Positions 51,695 through 60,887 of a stretch of DNA of 64,000 nucleotides are shown here, piece by piece. The notes below the pieces were generated by a model. The model did no database searches. It was not told the DNA's origin and worked only from the letters and a program-made list of their open reading frames with translations. The position numbers and the translations under genes are program-made. The stretch comes from an uncultured Lachnospiraceae bacterium (GTDB taxonomy: Bacteria > Bacillota > Clostridia > Lachnospirales > Lachnospiraceae), in the NCBI GenBank assembly GCA_947588005.1, contig CANPYE010000001.1, forward strand, positions 18,109-82,108, in the 5' to 3' direction. Each line of letters starts with the position of its first letter. The stretch's first letter is position 1.

Positions 51695-53200
51695 ATGAAG
51701 AAAATCATTTCCGTTCTTCTGTGCCTTGTTCTGATCTTCGGCCTGCTGCCGGCGCGGGAAGTCCGCGCGGAAGGAGACTGGCCGGAGAACGTGAGCATCG
51801 AAGCGGAAGGCGGCATCGTCATAGACGCCTCCACCGGAGCGATCCTCTATGGCAGGAACATCCACAACACCTACTACCCCGCCAGCATCACAAAGATCCT
51901 GACGGCTCTTATTGTACTGGAAAACTGCAGTCTGGACGAAACCGTCCTGTTCTCCCACAACGCGGTCTACAATGTAGAAGCCGGCAGCACAAGCGCGGGC
52001 CTGGACGAAGGCGATACGTTAAGCGTCCGCGACTGTCTCTACGCCCTTCTTTTAAAATCAGCCAATGAAGTCGCTAACGCCCTTGCGGAGCATGTGGCCG
52101 GAAGCATCGACGATTTCGCCGTGATGATGAACGAAAAGGCCCGCTCCCTGGGCTGTGTGGACTCCCATTTCGCCAATCCGAGCGGACTGAATAACGACCA
52201 GCACTATACCTCCGCCTACGATATGGCCCTGATCGGCCGGGCGGCGCTTCAGAACGAGACGTTCATGAAGATCGATTCCACGCTTTACTACGATCTTCCC
52301 GTCACGAAGCGGAACCCGGAGGGCGTGCGCATTTATCCGGGACATAAGATGCTAAAGAAAAATATGCCCGAATACTACAGCGGCTGTCTGGGCGGCAAGA
52401 CCGGCTATACTTCGCTGGCGGGCAATACGCTGGTCACCTTTGCGGAGCGGGACGGCATGCGCCTGGTCGCCGTCGTACTGAACGGACACCAATCCCACTA
52501 CCGGGATACAAAGGCTCTCCTGGATTTCGGTTTTAATAATTTTCAGACCGTCAAAGCAGCGGATTTTGATTCCGCCTATACGGCGGTGGAGAATGATATG
52601 GTCATTGCGGGGCTTCCCGCGGCGGAGCTGTCCGGCCTGCAGCTGGATCCTGCTGGCGCGCTGACGCTGCCGCGGTCCGGCGATCCGGCCTCCGTGACTT
52701 CGCATCTGACCTATGAGCTGACGGAAAACGCGCCGTCCGGCGCCATCGCTCGGGTCGATTATCAATGGGGCGACCGAATGCTTGGCTGCGCCTACCTCAC
52801 CATGAATACGGTCGGAGGAGACGCTTCCGCCATTCCCGCTTCCATGCTGGAGGAGATCCGCGATATCACGCTTCATGCGGAGAGCGACGCCGCGGAATCC
52901 ACAGCCGCAGCACAGCCGGAACGGGCGCCCTTCTATATCCCGCCGATCGTATTCACCGTGCTTGGCATTATTGCGGCGCTCGGAGCGGTCTGCGCGGTCT
53001 TCGTGGCCATACGGGCTTATCAGGAGAAAAAAGAAGCGGAAGCCCGCATGCGCCGGCGGCAGAAGCGCATGGCACGCATGGGCGACGGGGTCTCCGCAGC
53101 GGATATCGATCTGGAAATGGAGCGCCGCCGGAATTATTACACCGCTAAGAAGCGGTCCCGCGGAAAACGGCCAAAACGGCCGGGGGATACCTTCTTATAA
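51695..53200 (+). CDS. D-alanyl-D-alanine carboxypeptidase (DacF/PBP5 type)
   Basis: 501 aa. A signal peptide (to ~27, PAREVRAEG) is followed by the S11 peptidase domain. The catalytic SxxK is YPASITKIL, SxN is LKSANEVAN and KTG is GGKTGYTSLAG. It trims stem peptides in the peptidoglycan. A C-terminal membrane helix (~415-440) and a basic cytoplasmic tail follow, so it is anchored at both kinds of sites. It lies about 50 bases after the TIGR01906 gene. Confidence 0.93.
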   Translation: MKKIISVLLCLVLIFGLLPAREVRAEGDWPENVSIEAEGGIVIDASTGAILYGRNIHNTYYPASITKILTALIVLENCSLDETVLFSHNAVYNVEAGSTSAGLDEGDTLSVRDCLYALLLKSANEVANALAEHVAGSIDDFAVMMNEKARSLGCVDSHFANPSGLNNDQHYTSAYDMALIGRAALQNETFMKIDSTLYYDLPVTKRNPEGVRIYPGHKMLKKNMPEYYSGCLGGKTGYTSLAGNTLVTFAERDGMRLVAVVLNGHQSHYRDTKALLDFGFNNFQTVKAADFDSAYTAVENDMVIAGLPAAELSGLQLDPAGALTLPRSGDPASVTSHLTYELTENAPSGAIARVDYQWGDRMLGCAYLTMNTVGGDASAIPASMLEEIRDITLHAESDAAESTAAAQPERAPFYIPPIVFTVLGIIAALGAVCAVFVAIRAYQEKKEAEARMRRRQKRMARMGDGVSAADIDLEMERRRNYYTAKKRSRGKRPKRPGDTFL

Positions 53201-53245
53201 ACAGAGATGCGGCATCGGTACGTCTTTCGCATACGGATCTCATGG

Positions 53246-53272
53246 AAAAGCGGCGGTAATTCCGCCGCTTTA
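53246..53272. terminator. Bidirectional terminator between dacF-type and exonuclease genes
   Basis: AAAGCGGCGG and CCGCCGCTTT form a perfect 10-bp stem with a TAATT loop. It overlaps the stop codon of the convergent exonuclease gene. Confidence 0.8.
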
Positions 53273-54262
53273 CTCATGCTTTTTCGCAGCCAGCCGTCTC
53301 TCCCGGCTGTGCTCCCGTTTCCTCTGCCGCTGCTCCTCCCGCTTTTCAAAAATCTCCCGGGCGGCTGCTTCGTCCACCAGCTTCATGGTCTTCACCACAT
53401 AGACGCTGTCGTCGTCCTTTTCCTTCTTCCGAATACGGATCTTACCGCGCACATAGCCGTGCTCCGGGCACACCGCCAGACAAAGGTACTGCCTGGAATT
53501 GACCGCGAACCACTGGAATTTCTTCCGGAGCATCCGCCGGCATTCCCGGCAGACCATATCGGTCACATTCTTATCCGCAAGGGCGTCGTCCCGCGACGCG
53601 AATTCCCGCGACACATATTTCAGATACGTCGGAAACTCCAGCCGCAGTTCCTCGTCCGCGTCCCGCGGCAGCCGGTAATAATCCACCGACAGATAATCCT
53701 TAAGCGTTCCGAAATCCAGCGCCTGCATCACCTTGCCGGTATAGTAAGCGTCATCCAGCGCCCGGTGGAAAGGCCGCTCCTCCTCCAGTCCCAGCTCCTC
53801 GACCACCCGGTCCAGCGACAACTTCTCGCTGCTTTCGCCAAGCTGGAGCGCGTACAGCTTCTGTATGTCATAATAGCACAGCGGGAACGCGAAAGGATTC
53901 TCCATCCCGTAGAAATCCATATTCCGCTGGAGCTCCACCAGATCCATGGAGCCCCATGTGCAGAATATGGCTCCCTCTCCGCACCATTTAAAAAAGTTTC
54001 CCACGGCATCCGGAAAATAACTTCCCTGGCTTACCAGATCCTTCATATGCAGGTGGGTCACCTGAATAATCCGATAATGCAGCTGCGTATACACCTGAGG
54101 CGTCACCAGCTGATGGTATTCGGAAATGATCTGGAGCCGCTCGTTCAGCTTCACCGCGCCGATTTCGATGATCTCAAAGGGAAAATGCTCTATGGAGTTT
54201 TCTTTTCCGCTCGGACTCTGGTTCCATTCCAGGTCGAACACAATGTACGAACTGCTCATCAT
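53270..54262 (-). CDS. DEDD-type 3'-5' exonuclease family protein
   Basis: About 330 aa. The first acidic motif is SYIVFDLEWNQ, the second includes FCTWGSMDLVELQRN and the third HRALDDAYYTGKVM; these fit the RNase T/DnaQ exonuclease fold. The C-terminal ~120 residues contain a CxxC-like zinc region (MVCRECRRML, LCLAVCPEHGY) and a basic tail. It likely trims RNA or DNA. The start is one of two adjacent ATGs at 54262/54259; a GTG at 54280 is also in frame. Confidence 0.8.
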   Translation of the reverse strand: MMSSSYIVFDLEWNQSPSGKENSIEHFPFEIIEIGAVKLNERLQIISEYHQLVTPQVYTQLHYRIIQVTHLHMKDLVSQGSYFPDAVGNFFKWCGEGAIFCTWGSMDLVELQRNMDFYGMENPFAFPLCYYDIQKLYALQLGESSEKLSLDRVVEELGLEEERPFHRALDDAYYTGKVMQALDFGTLKDYLSVDYYRLPRDADEELRLEFPTYLKYVSREFASRDDALADKNVTDMVCRECRRMLRKKFQWFAVNSRQYLCLAVCPEHGYVRGKIRIRKKEKDDDSVYVVKTMKLVDEAAAREIFEKREEQRQRKREHSRERRLAAKKHE

Positions 54263-54387
54263 GCGCCCTGCCCGCTTCACAATTTAAACGACACCGTAGG
54301 AGATATCTGTGTGGACAGTATAGCACAGTTTTCAGCTTGTGTACAGAGATTATATAAATAAAAACCTATAGAAGACAACCGGCAATT

Positions 54388-55464
54388 TTAATATGTAAAC
54401 ATCTGCGTCCAATATTTTACGCCGCCCTGCTCATAATATCCGACGCCCAGCTTTGTATAGCGGCTGTCCAGGATGTTCGCCCGGTGGCCGGCGCTGTTCA
54501 TCCATTCCGTCATGACGCGTTCCGGCGTATCGTAACCATAAGCAATGTTCTCGCCGGCTCCGTTGTAGGAGATTCCCCGCTGATCCAGAACCGTATTGAA
54601 ATACGTTCCGTTCGGACGGTAATGGGAGAAATTCCCCACGATTTCCTGCGCGCGTACATCCGCCGCCGCCGAAAGCGCTGCAGACGCCGTTACCGGAGAA
54701 AGCCCGGCCGCTGCCCGCTGAACGTTAACCAGCTCTACGATGCGGGTGATGTAGGACGCCATCTCGCCGCCGTCCCCGGACTGCCCGCCTGTACCCGTTC
54801 CCGGCTGCTGCCCGGCGCCGCCATTGTTCTGACCGTTATTCTGGCCGCTGTTCTGACCGTTATTCTGGCCGCTGTTCTGACCATTATTCTGGCCGCCGGA
54901 CTGTGAGTTGTTTCCCTGACCGGAACCATTCCACAACCAGAAATCCTTCCAGTCGCCGTCCTGCTGCCAGAAATCACGGTTCTGCCCGCCAAGCCACGGA
55001 AACCAGCTGGTCCATGGACTCTGTAAGTCCGGGAGCTGCGTATCTGGTTCCTGAATATCCGGCGATTCTCCCGCAGCCGGCCCCTGTCCCGGGAACCACT
55101 CAGCTCCGGGCGCCTGTGTCTCCGGCGCCTGTACCTCCGGCATCTGCCCCGCATCCGGTCCCTGACCCGGGAACCACTCGGCCCCGGGCGTCTGCGTCCC
55201 CGGCGTCTGTACTTCCGGCGTCTGCCCTGCATCTGGCCCCTGTCCCGGGAACCACTCGGCTCCGGGCGCCTGTGTCTCCGGCGCCTGCACTTCCGGCGTC
55301 TGCGCCATCCACGAACCCTGTCCCGGAAACCACTCGCTGCCCTGCTCCTGCACCACATTCCCGCAGCCTGCTGCGCACGGCGGCGCAGCTCCCCGGGCCG
55401 GTTTCGCCAGCACACTCGATATAAAGATTCCTACTGCCGCCGCGTAAAAAATAATCCTTTTCAT
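54388..55464 (-). CDS. Secreted CAP/SCP-domain protein with repeats
   Basis: 358 aa. A signal peptide begins at MKRIIFYAAAVGIFISS. Four tandem copies of a ~25-residue repeat around GAEWFPGQGPDAGQ and PEVQAPETQ follow (~42-145). A Gln/Asn/Gly-rich linker with repeated NNGQNSGQ leads to a CAP domain (~235-358) with VELVNVQRAAAGLSPV, GENIAYGYDTPERVM and GHRANILDSRYTKLGVGYY. Such proteins are usual in spore-forming and gut Firmicutes; the CAP activity is not established. Confidence 0.88.
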   Translation of the reverse strand: MKRIIFYAAAVGIFISSVLAKPARGAAPPCAAGCGNVVQEQGSEWFPGQGSWMAQTPEVQAPETQAPGAEWFPGQGPDAGQTPEVQTPGTQTPGAEWFPGQGPDAGQMPEVQAPETQAPGAEWFPGQGPAAGESPDIQEPDTQLPDLQSPWTSWFPWLGGQNRDFWQQDGDWKDFWLWNGSGQGNNSQSGGQNNGQNSGQNNGQNSGQNNGQNNGGAGQQPGTGTGGQSGDGGEMASYITRIVELVNVQRAAAGLSPVTASAALSAAADVRAQEIVGNFSHYRPNGTYFNTVLDQRGISYNGAGENIAYGYDTPERVMTEWMNSAGHRANILDSRYTKLGVGYYEQGGVKYWTQMFTY

Positions 55465-55618
55465 CCGCTTTCCTCCTGTATTACATATGTTTTACATTTC
55501 TGTTACAAAATTATCGTATCATACAGCCTCTGGAAATTCCATAGGAAACGGCTGGAAGGATTACCAGCGCTTTCATAGCGGCAGGCGGCAGACCGGCGGC
55601 AGGCCTTACAAATCTTTC

Positions 55619-55647
55619 TTGTAATTTATTTCCGCGTTTTGTATAAT
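55619..55647 (+). promoter_or_regulatory. Promoter of the transglutaminase gene
   Basis: TTGTAA and TATAAT with a 17-base spacer. The rest of 55465-55727 shows nothing else clear. Confidence 0.65.
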
Positions 55648-55727
55648 ATAGCTTAATCGGAAGAAACGGTGTTTTGCACAAGCGTGTCCGGAGGACATGA
55701 TATAACACACCTCAGGAAAGGACTAAA

Positions 55728-56618
55728 ATGACTATGAAGAAATCTGCCTTTCACCGTGCAGCCGCATTTGCCCTGGCGCTGGCACTTGGAACGATGATGC
55801 CGGTCATTGCCCAGGCGGCCGTGATCCGGACTCCATCCGCCGACGGGAGCGTTACTTACGGCAACGGCAGCGCGGTGATCGACGCCTCTCATACTTCAGA
55901 CGGCTACGTCATGATTCGGTATAGCGGCAGCGCTAAGAGAATCAAGGTACGCATTACAAAGAACACTCAGTACACATACGACCTGAATGTATCCGGCGCC
56001 TATGAGACATTTCCGCTGACGGAGGGCGACGGCGCTTATTCCGTTGCGATTTTCGAGCAGGTAGAAGGAAGCATGTACGCGCAGGCGGTAAACCAAACGA
56101 TCAATGTCTCCCTCTCCAACGACAAGCTGCCGTTCCTGTATCCGAACCAGTTCTGTAACTACAACGCCATGTCCGCCGTGGTCGGCGTGTCCGACACGGT
56201 ATGCGCCGGCGTCACGGATCCGCTCCAGAAGGTTGCCGCCATATACAATTACGCGGTGAATAATCTTTCTTACGACTATAATAAAGCGGCTACCGTCCAG
56301 AGCGGCTACCTGCCAAACATCGACAGCACGCTGGCAGCCCGCAGCGGTATCTGCTTCGATTACGCGTCCATGATGGTCGCCATGCTTCGGCTGCAGGATA
56401 TTCCTTCCAAACTGGTCATCGGCTACACCGGCGGCCAATACCACGCCTGGGTCAGCGTCTACACCGACGCCCAGGGCTGGATCGATAATGTTATCTTTTT
56501 TAACGGCAATGACTGGCGGTTCATGGATCCGACCTTTGCTTCTACCGGCAAGGGGAATCCTTCCGTCATTGAGCATATCAAAAACTCCGCAAATTACTCC
56601 GCGAAGTTTACCTACTGA
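55728..56618 (+). CDS. Secreted transglutaminase-like protein
   Basis: 296 aa. A signal peptide (to ~27, MPVIAQAAV) precedes a beta-rich N-terminal part. The C-terminal half is a transglutaminase-like core: Cys in RSGICFDYASMMVAML, His in GGQYHAWVSVYT and Asp in WRFMDPTFAS. It can be a peptidase or crosslinker of envelope proteins. It is directly upstream of the pilC-type gene (20 bases), so it may act on the pilus or the wall. Confidence 0.88.
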   Translation: MTMKKSAFHRAAAFALALALGTMMPVIAQAAVIRTPSADGSVTYGNGSAVIDASHTSDGYVMIRYSGSAKRIKVRITKNTQYTYDLNVSGAYETFPLTEGDGAYSVAIFEQVEGSMYAQAVNQTINVSLSNDKLPFLYPNQFCNYNAMSAVVGVSDTVCAGVTDPLQKVAAIYNYAVNNLSYDYNKAATVQSGYLPNIDSTLAARSGICFDYASMMVAMLRLQDIPSKLVIGYTGGQYHAWVSVYTDAQGWIDNVIFFNGNDWRFMDPTFASTGKGNPSVIEHIKNSANYSAKFTY

Positions 56619-56638
56619 TACGAACGGAGGTTTCCCGT

Positions 56639-57688
56639 ATGGCGAAGACAAAATCACCGTTTAAAGGCCTGGCCCTGGCCGGCTTCTGTATGCAGATCTC
56701 CCTGCTGTTCAAATCCGCCGTTCCGATTTACGAAGGCCTGACGGTCATGGCAGAAGACGCCGCCGATGAAAATGAAAAGAAGATCCTCACCGGTATGTCC
56801 GACAAGATCCGGATGGGCGGTTCCTTCAGTCAGGCCGTCACTGAAGCGGACTGCTTTCCTCCCTATATGGTCGAAATGATCGTTCTGGGCGAGCGCACCG
56901 GTACGCTGGATGTAACCCTGGAAGGACTTTCCGATTACTATGAGCGTGAAACCAGACTGGCCGAGAGCCTGCGGAGGGCTCTCACCTATCCGGCCATGAT
57001 GGTATTTATGCTTCTTGTGATCTTATTTATCCTGTTTACAAGAATCATGCCTGTCTTCTCCGGCGTCTATGAGCAGCTGGGCGCGGCGATTCCGCCGGTG
57101 GCTCAGGCCGCCATCCGGATCGGCGGCATCTTAAGCGGCGTGGCTCTGGCGGTCATCATCATTCTCGCTGCAGCCATCATCTTCATCCGCCTTTTAAGCA
57201 GCGGCAGCAAACAGCCGGCCTTCGCCGCTGCCGTCATAAATTTCATAAACTCCCATTCAAATATCAGCCGGATGTCTGCTCTGCGCCGTTTCTGCAGCAC
57301 TATTTCCGTGACGCTGCGCTGCGGCCTGCGGCTGGAGGAAGGTATGAATATGGCGGAAAAGCTGGCGGACCATCCGCAGATATCCGCATCCATTAAGAAG
57401 GCCAACGAACTGGTGCTTAATGGCAGCAGCTTCTATGACGCAGTGAAGGACGCGGAACTGTTCTCCGGTTTTGACCTGCAGCTTCTGCGCGTGGCCAGCC
57501 GGGCCGGTCAGCTTGAATCCATCCTGCGCAGGCTGGCGGACGATTACGACCAGAAGACGGAAGACGCTCTGGATTCCATGGTGGCCCGCCTGGAGCCGGC
57601 CATCGTTACGGTTCTTGCCGTCGCCGTCGGTCTGGTGCTTCTGTCCGTCATGCTTCCGTTAGCCGGCATCCTGTCCGCGATCGGTTAG
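56639..57688 (+). CDS. Type II secretion/type IV pilus platform protein (PilC/GspF-like)
   Basis: 349 aa. Two T2SSF domains: the first ~15-140 (LLFKSAVPIYEGLTVM, VLGERTGTLDVTLEGLSDYY), the second ~215-340 (STISVTLRCGLRLEEGMNMA, LLRVASRAGQLESIL), with three membrane helices. It forms the inner-membrane base of the pilus machine. AGG-type site precedes the ATG. It starts the second pilus cluster of the window. Confidence 0.92.
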   Translation: MAKTKSPFKGLALAGFCMQISLLFKSAVPIYEGLTVMAEDAADENEKKILTGMSDKIRMGGSFSQAVTEADCFPPYMVEMIVLGERTGTLDVTLEGLSDYYERETRLAESLRRALTYPAMMVFMLLVILFILFTRIMPVFSGVYEQLGAAIPPVAQAAIRIGGILSGVALAVIIILAAAIIFIRLLSSGSKQPAFAAAVINFINSHSNISRMSALRRFCSTISVTLRCGLRLEEGMNMAEKLADHPQISASIKKANELVLNGSSFYDAVKDAELFSGFDLQLLRVASRAGQLESILRRLADDYDQKTEDALDSMVARLEPAIVTVLAVAVGLVLLSVMLPLAGILSAIG

Positions 57689-57700
57689 GAGGCGTTTGCT

Positions 57701-58039
57701 ATGATACATGTGGTTCGGCAGAAGAAGAAATTTCCGATCATCGGCCTTCTGGGCTCCGCGGTCCTCATCGCGGCCTGCCTCTATCTGTTTGCGGCAGGAA
57801 CCGGAAGCATAGCCGAACGGACGAAGGAAGAAAATCTGAACACACTGACAGAAGCTGTAAAACGCGCTGCTGTGCAGTGTTATGCCATTGAAGGGCGGTA
57901 TCCGCCCAGCGTGGAATATCTTGAGGAACACTACGGCATTTCCATCGACCGGGAAGTCTATCATGTGTTTTACAGCGGATGGGCCAGCAACATCATGCCT
58001 GACATCACCATAATCCCGGCAGAAAAGGAGGCAGAGTGA
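57701..58039 (+). CDS. Small pilin-like membrane-anchored protein A
   Basis: 112 aa. A membrane helix (~13-33) follows the basic MIHVVRQKKK. The extracytoplasmic part holds a helix and RYPPSVEYLEEHYG, a pattern common in pseudopilins (YPPSLEEL-like). No Gly-x-x-x-x-Glu cleavage motif is seen. AGGAGG precedes the ATG. The stop overlaps the next start. Confidence 0.7.
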   Translation: MIHVVRQKKKFPIIGLLGSAVLIAACLYLFAAGTGSIAERTKEENLNTLTEAVKRAAVQCYAIEGRYPPSVEYLEEHYGISIDREVYHVFYSGWASNIMPDITIIPAEKEAE

Positions 58040-58635
58040 TGGCGGCGAATACAAGCAAGGCGTCACTGGCGCCTTGCTTGCATGGAAATACAAGCAAAGC
58101 GTCACTGGCGCTCTCCTCGCATGGAAACCCAAAAACCTCCGGGCGGTCCTCGCAGGGAGCGGAGCAGCTTTTCCCGGCTCTGCTGTTTTTTGTATTTCTG
58201 ATCTGCACGATATTTACGATTCTGATCGGCAGCCGCGTCTATGAAAATATCCGCGGGCGTGACAATGCTTCCTTCGAGACAGACACAGCGCTTGCTTATA
58301 TTACCAATAAGGTCCGCCAGAGCGATAAATTGGACGCTGTCGAAGTCCGCGACATCGACGGCTGTTCCGTGCTTGTCATGCTTTCCCGTTACGGCAATAC
58401 CGATTATGAAACCTGGATCTATGAAAGCGGCGGTCAGCTGAAGCTTAAGGAGCTGTTTGCCCGGGCCGACAGCGGCCTGGGCGTAGACGACGGCCTGGAG
58501 ATTATGGACTGTCCGTCTCTGACCTTCTCAATTGAAGAAAAAGACAGCGGGGACCGCGTACTGATCATTTCCCTGGGCGACGCAGAAGAAGCCAGACTGC
58601 TTCTGCGCAGCGGCCGCAAAGGAGGCGCGTCATGA
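58039..58635 (+). CDS. DUF4860-like pilus protein B with repeat-derived N-terminus
   Basis: 198 aa. Residues ~37-62 form a membrane helix (LFPALLFFVFLICTIFTIL). The C-terminal part resembles DUF4860 (FETDTALAYITNKVRQSD, VLVMLSRYGNTDYETWIY). Residues ~3-30 (NTSKASLAPCLHGNTSKASL) are encoded by the palindromic repeats at 58046-58127, read in frame. GGAGG precedes the ATG at 58039, which overlaps the stop of protein A. Confidence 0.8.
   Translation: MAANTSKASLAPCLHGNTSKASLALSSHGNPKTSGRSSQGAEQLFPALLFFVFLICTIFTILIGSRVYENIRGRDNASFETDTALAYITNKVRQSDKLDAVEVRDIDGCSVLVMLSRYGNTDYETWIYESGGQLKLKELFARADSGLGVDDGLEIMDCPSLTFSIEEKDSGDRVLIISLGDAEEARLLLRSGRKGGAS
58046..58127. repeat. TCACTGG-loop palindromic repeats inside a coding sequence
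   Basis: Copy 1 has CAAGCAAGGCG-TCACTGG-CGCCTTGCTTG, a perfect 11-bp stem (58052-58080). Copy 2 (58091-58120) has the left arm of copy 1 type and the right arm CGCTCTCCTCGC of the 60888 copy, so only the inner four bases pair. Both are followed by ATGGAAA. Confidence 0.8.
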
Positions 58636-59255
58636 AGAAACGCCAGCGTCCTTCTTATGCTTTTCTGATGGAAATGATGTGGGTGTGCGCATTTTTCCTG
58701 ATCTGCGCCTGTATCTTTGTTCTGGCATTTGCTAAAGCGGAACAGATGAGCCGTAAAGCGGAAACACTGAATAAGGCAACGCTTGCGGCCTCTAACGCTA
58801 TGGAAGATGTCTATGCGGCGTTTGACGGCGCGGTGAGCGGCGGCGCAGCCGGAACGGCAGGCAGCGGCTCTGAATCCGACACGGCGAGCTCCGGCTCTGA
58901 CGCGGCAAGCAGCGGTCCTGAAACCGGTACGGCGAACTCCGATTCTGACGCGGCAAGCAGCGGTCCTAAATCTGCAGCAAACAGCAGCCCCGGAAGCGAT
59001 GCGGCAGACGGCGGCCCGGCCGGATTCGCAGCAGAAGTCGAAAGCATCCGGGCCAACTACTCCTCTGAGACGTTCACGCTGGACATTCGTACAGACATAA
59101 CCGACGGTCTCCTGACCGTCGTTGTCGAAGCGACCGACGTGCGGGACGGCGAAGTTTTATGCACGTTAAACGGCGCACGTGCGGCGCTTTCTTCCGCCCG
59201 CTCCGATGGCATGGAAGCGTCTGCCGCCATAGCCGCAGAAGGGAGACCATTATGA
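58632..59255 (+). CDS. Pilin-like membrane-anchored protein C
   Basis: 207 aa. One membrane helix (~14-34) is followed by a helical part, a low-complexity Ser/Ala/Asp/Gly linker (~65-125, with repeated DAASSGP) and a small beta-rich C-terminal domain. ATGA overlap with the upstream gene and AAAGGAGG show coupling. No canonical prepilin cleavage site. It belongs to the same pilus operon. Confidence 0.65.
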   Translation: MKKRQRPSYAFLMEMMWVCAFFLICACIFVLAFAKAEQMSRKAETLNKATLAASNAMEDVYAAFDGAVSGGAAGTAGSGSESDTASSGSDAASSGPETGTANSDSDAASSGPKSAANSSPGSDAADGGPAGFAAEVESIRANYSSETFTLDIRTDITDGLLTVVVEATDVRDGEVLCTLNGARAALSSARSDGMEASAAIAAEGRPL

Positions 59256-59728
59256 AGAACCGCATCAGCATCGGCATCTCCTCGATCGTGTTGATTTTCC
59301 TGATTCTGTGTCTGGCTGTATTCAGCCTCCTGAGCTTAAGCGACGCCAAAACGGCGCTGTCATTCTCAGAACGCCACACGGACGCGGTGCGCATCTACTA
59401 CGCGGCAGACGCCCAGGCGCAGACATTTATCCGCGATTACCGGAAAGCGCTGGCCGCCGGGGCTGCGTTATCTTCTGTTTCGCAGGAAAGCGCCTCTGCG
59501 GCAGCACAGACGGCGGCCCAGGCGCTCCCGGAAGGCAATGCGGTTTCCGTCTCGGAAGACGGCGTTGTCCGCTGCGATGTGCCGCTTGCCAACGGCCAGA
59601 CGCTCCGCATGGAGCTGGACGCCTCCGGTCGTGATGTTCTGTCCTATTACGTCTTCAACAGCACCGAGTATGTCATTGACACGCGCATGCCTGTGTTCGG
59701 CGCCGACCTGACCCAGCCGTCCCAGTAG
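59252..59728 (+). CDS. Pilin-like membrane-anchored protein D
   Basis: 158 aa. A membrane helix (~8-30: ISSIVLIFLILCLAVFSLLS) then a long helix (TALSFSERHTDAVRIYYAAD), an Ala-rich stretch and a beta-rich C-terminus. This resembles minor pilin folds. The start is fixed by ATGA overlap with protein C. Its neighbours are pilC upstream and pilT downstream. Confidence 0.65.
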   Translation: MKNRISIGISSIVLIFLILCLAVFSLLSLSDAKTALSFSERHTDAVRIYYAADAQAQTFIRDYRKALAAGAALSSVSQESASAAAQTAAQALPEGNAVSVSEDGVVRCDVPLANGQTLRMELDASGRDVLSYYVFNSTEYVIDTRMPVFGADLTQPSQ

Positions 59729-59820
59729 CGCCCTGGGCCTTTATACCGGCCGCGGAACTGTAGACTGATACTGCGGGATGCCCTATTAATTACGACTATT
59801 CAGGAAAGGAAACCTCCACT

Positions 59821-60879
59821 ATGAACATACAGGAAATCTTGAAACAGGCAGTCGATCAGGAAGCCTCCGACATCTTTATGATTCCCGGCATTCCGATTTC
59901 CATGAAGATCCACGGCCAGATCCGCCCGATGAATGACGAACGCGTTTTCCCGGATGAGATGGACAAACTGATCACGGAAATTTATGAAGTCAGCAATCAC
60001 CGCAGGATGGATCATATCCTGGATACCGGCGACGACGATTTTTCCTTCGCCATTCCCGGGCTCTCCCGTTTCCGCGCCAGCATTCTGAAGCAGCGCGGCT
60101 CTCTGGGCGCAATCATCCGAATCGTTCGGTTCGAGCTTCCGGATTACACCCAGTTAGGCATCCCGGACGGCGTCATGAAGATCTCGACGCTTAAAAAGGG
60201 GCTGGTGCTGGTGACCGGCGCAGCGGGCAGCGGCAAATCCACGACGCTGGCCTGCGTCATCGACAAGATCAATCATGAGCGCGGCGCCCACATCATCACG
60301 CTGGAGGATCCGATCGAGTACCTGCACCGCCATGATAAATCTGTCGTGACCCAGCGCGAGATCGGCCAGGATACCGAGAGCTATGTCAATGGCCTCCGCG
60401 CCGCCCTGCGGCAGGCGCCGGACGTCATTCTTCTGGGAGAAATGCGCGACTACGAGACGATCCGCATCGCCATGACGGCGGCGGAGACAGGCCACCTGGT
60501 CATTTCCACTCTGCATACCGTCGGCGCGGCCAACACCATCGACCGCATCGTGGACGTGTTCCCGCCGGACGGCCAGCAGCAGATCCGCGTTCAGCTGTCC
60601 ATGGTGCTGCAGGCGGTCATTTCCCAACAGCTTCTGACTGCAAAGGACGGCAGGCTGGCTCCCGCGTTCGAGATAATGTACCTGAACAGCGCCATCCGCA
60701 ATATGATCCGCGAGAACAAGATCCACCAGATCGATAATGTGATTGCGACCGGCATGTCAGAGGGCATGGTCAGCATGAACAACAGCCTTCTGCGCCTGTT
60801 CCAGCAGGGCCGAATCGACAAAGAGACCTGCATCAGCTACAGCACGGATTCGGAACAGATGCGGATGCGGCTGGTCTGA
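59821..60879 (+). CDS. pilT: PilT-like pilus ATPase
   Basis: 352 aa. Walker A is GAAGSGKSTTLA, the Asp box is IITLEDPIEY, Walker B is VILLGEMRDYETI and the His box is TGHLVISTLHTVGAANTIDR. These follow the PilT branch (retraction ATPase). No assembly ATPase PilB and no prepilin peptidase lies in this cluster, so this protein may serve as the only motor or borrow parts from elsewhere. Confidence 0.93.
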   Translation: MNIQEILKQAVDQEASDIFMIPGIPISMKIHGQIRPMNDERVFPDEMDKLITEIYEVSNHRRMDHILDTGDDDFSFAIPGLSRFRASILKQRGSLGAIIRIVRFELPDYTQLGIPDGVMKISTLKKGLVLVTGAAGSGKSTTLACVIDKINHERGAHIITLEDPIEYLHRHDKSVVTQREIGQDTESYVNGLRAALRQAPDVILLGEMRDYETIRIAMTAAETGHLVISTLHTVGAANTIDRIVDVFPPDGQQQIRVQLSMVLQAVISQQLLTAKDGRLAPAFEIMYLNSAIRNMIRENKIHQIDNVIATGMSEGMVSMNNSLLRLFQQGRIDKETCISYSTDSEQMRMRLV

Positions 60880-60887
60880 TGATAATA

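Noticed and set aside
54735-55415. Overlapping frames in the repeat region of the CAP gene
   Set aside because: All frames are open because of the GC-rich tandem repeats; only the frame with signal peptide and CAP domain is supported.
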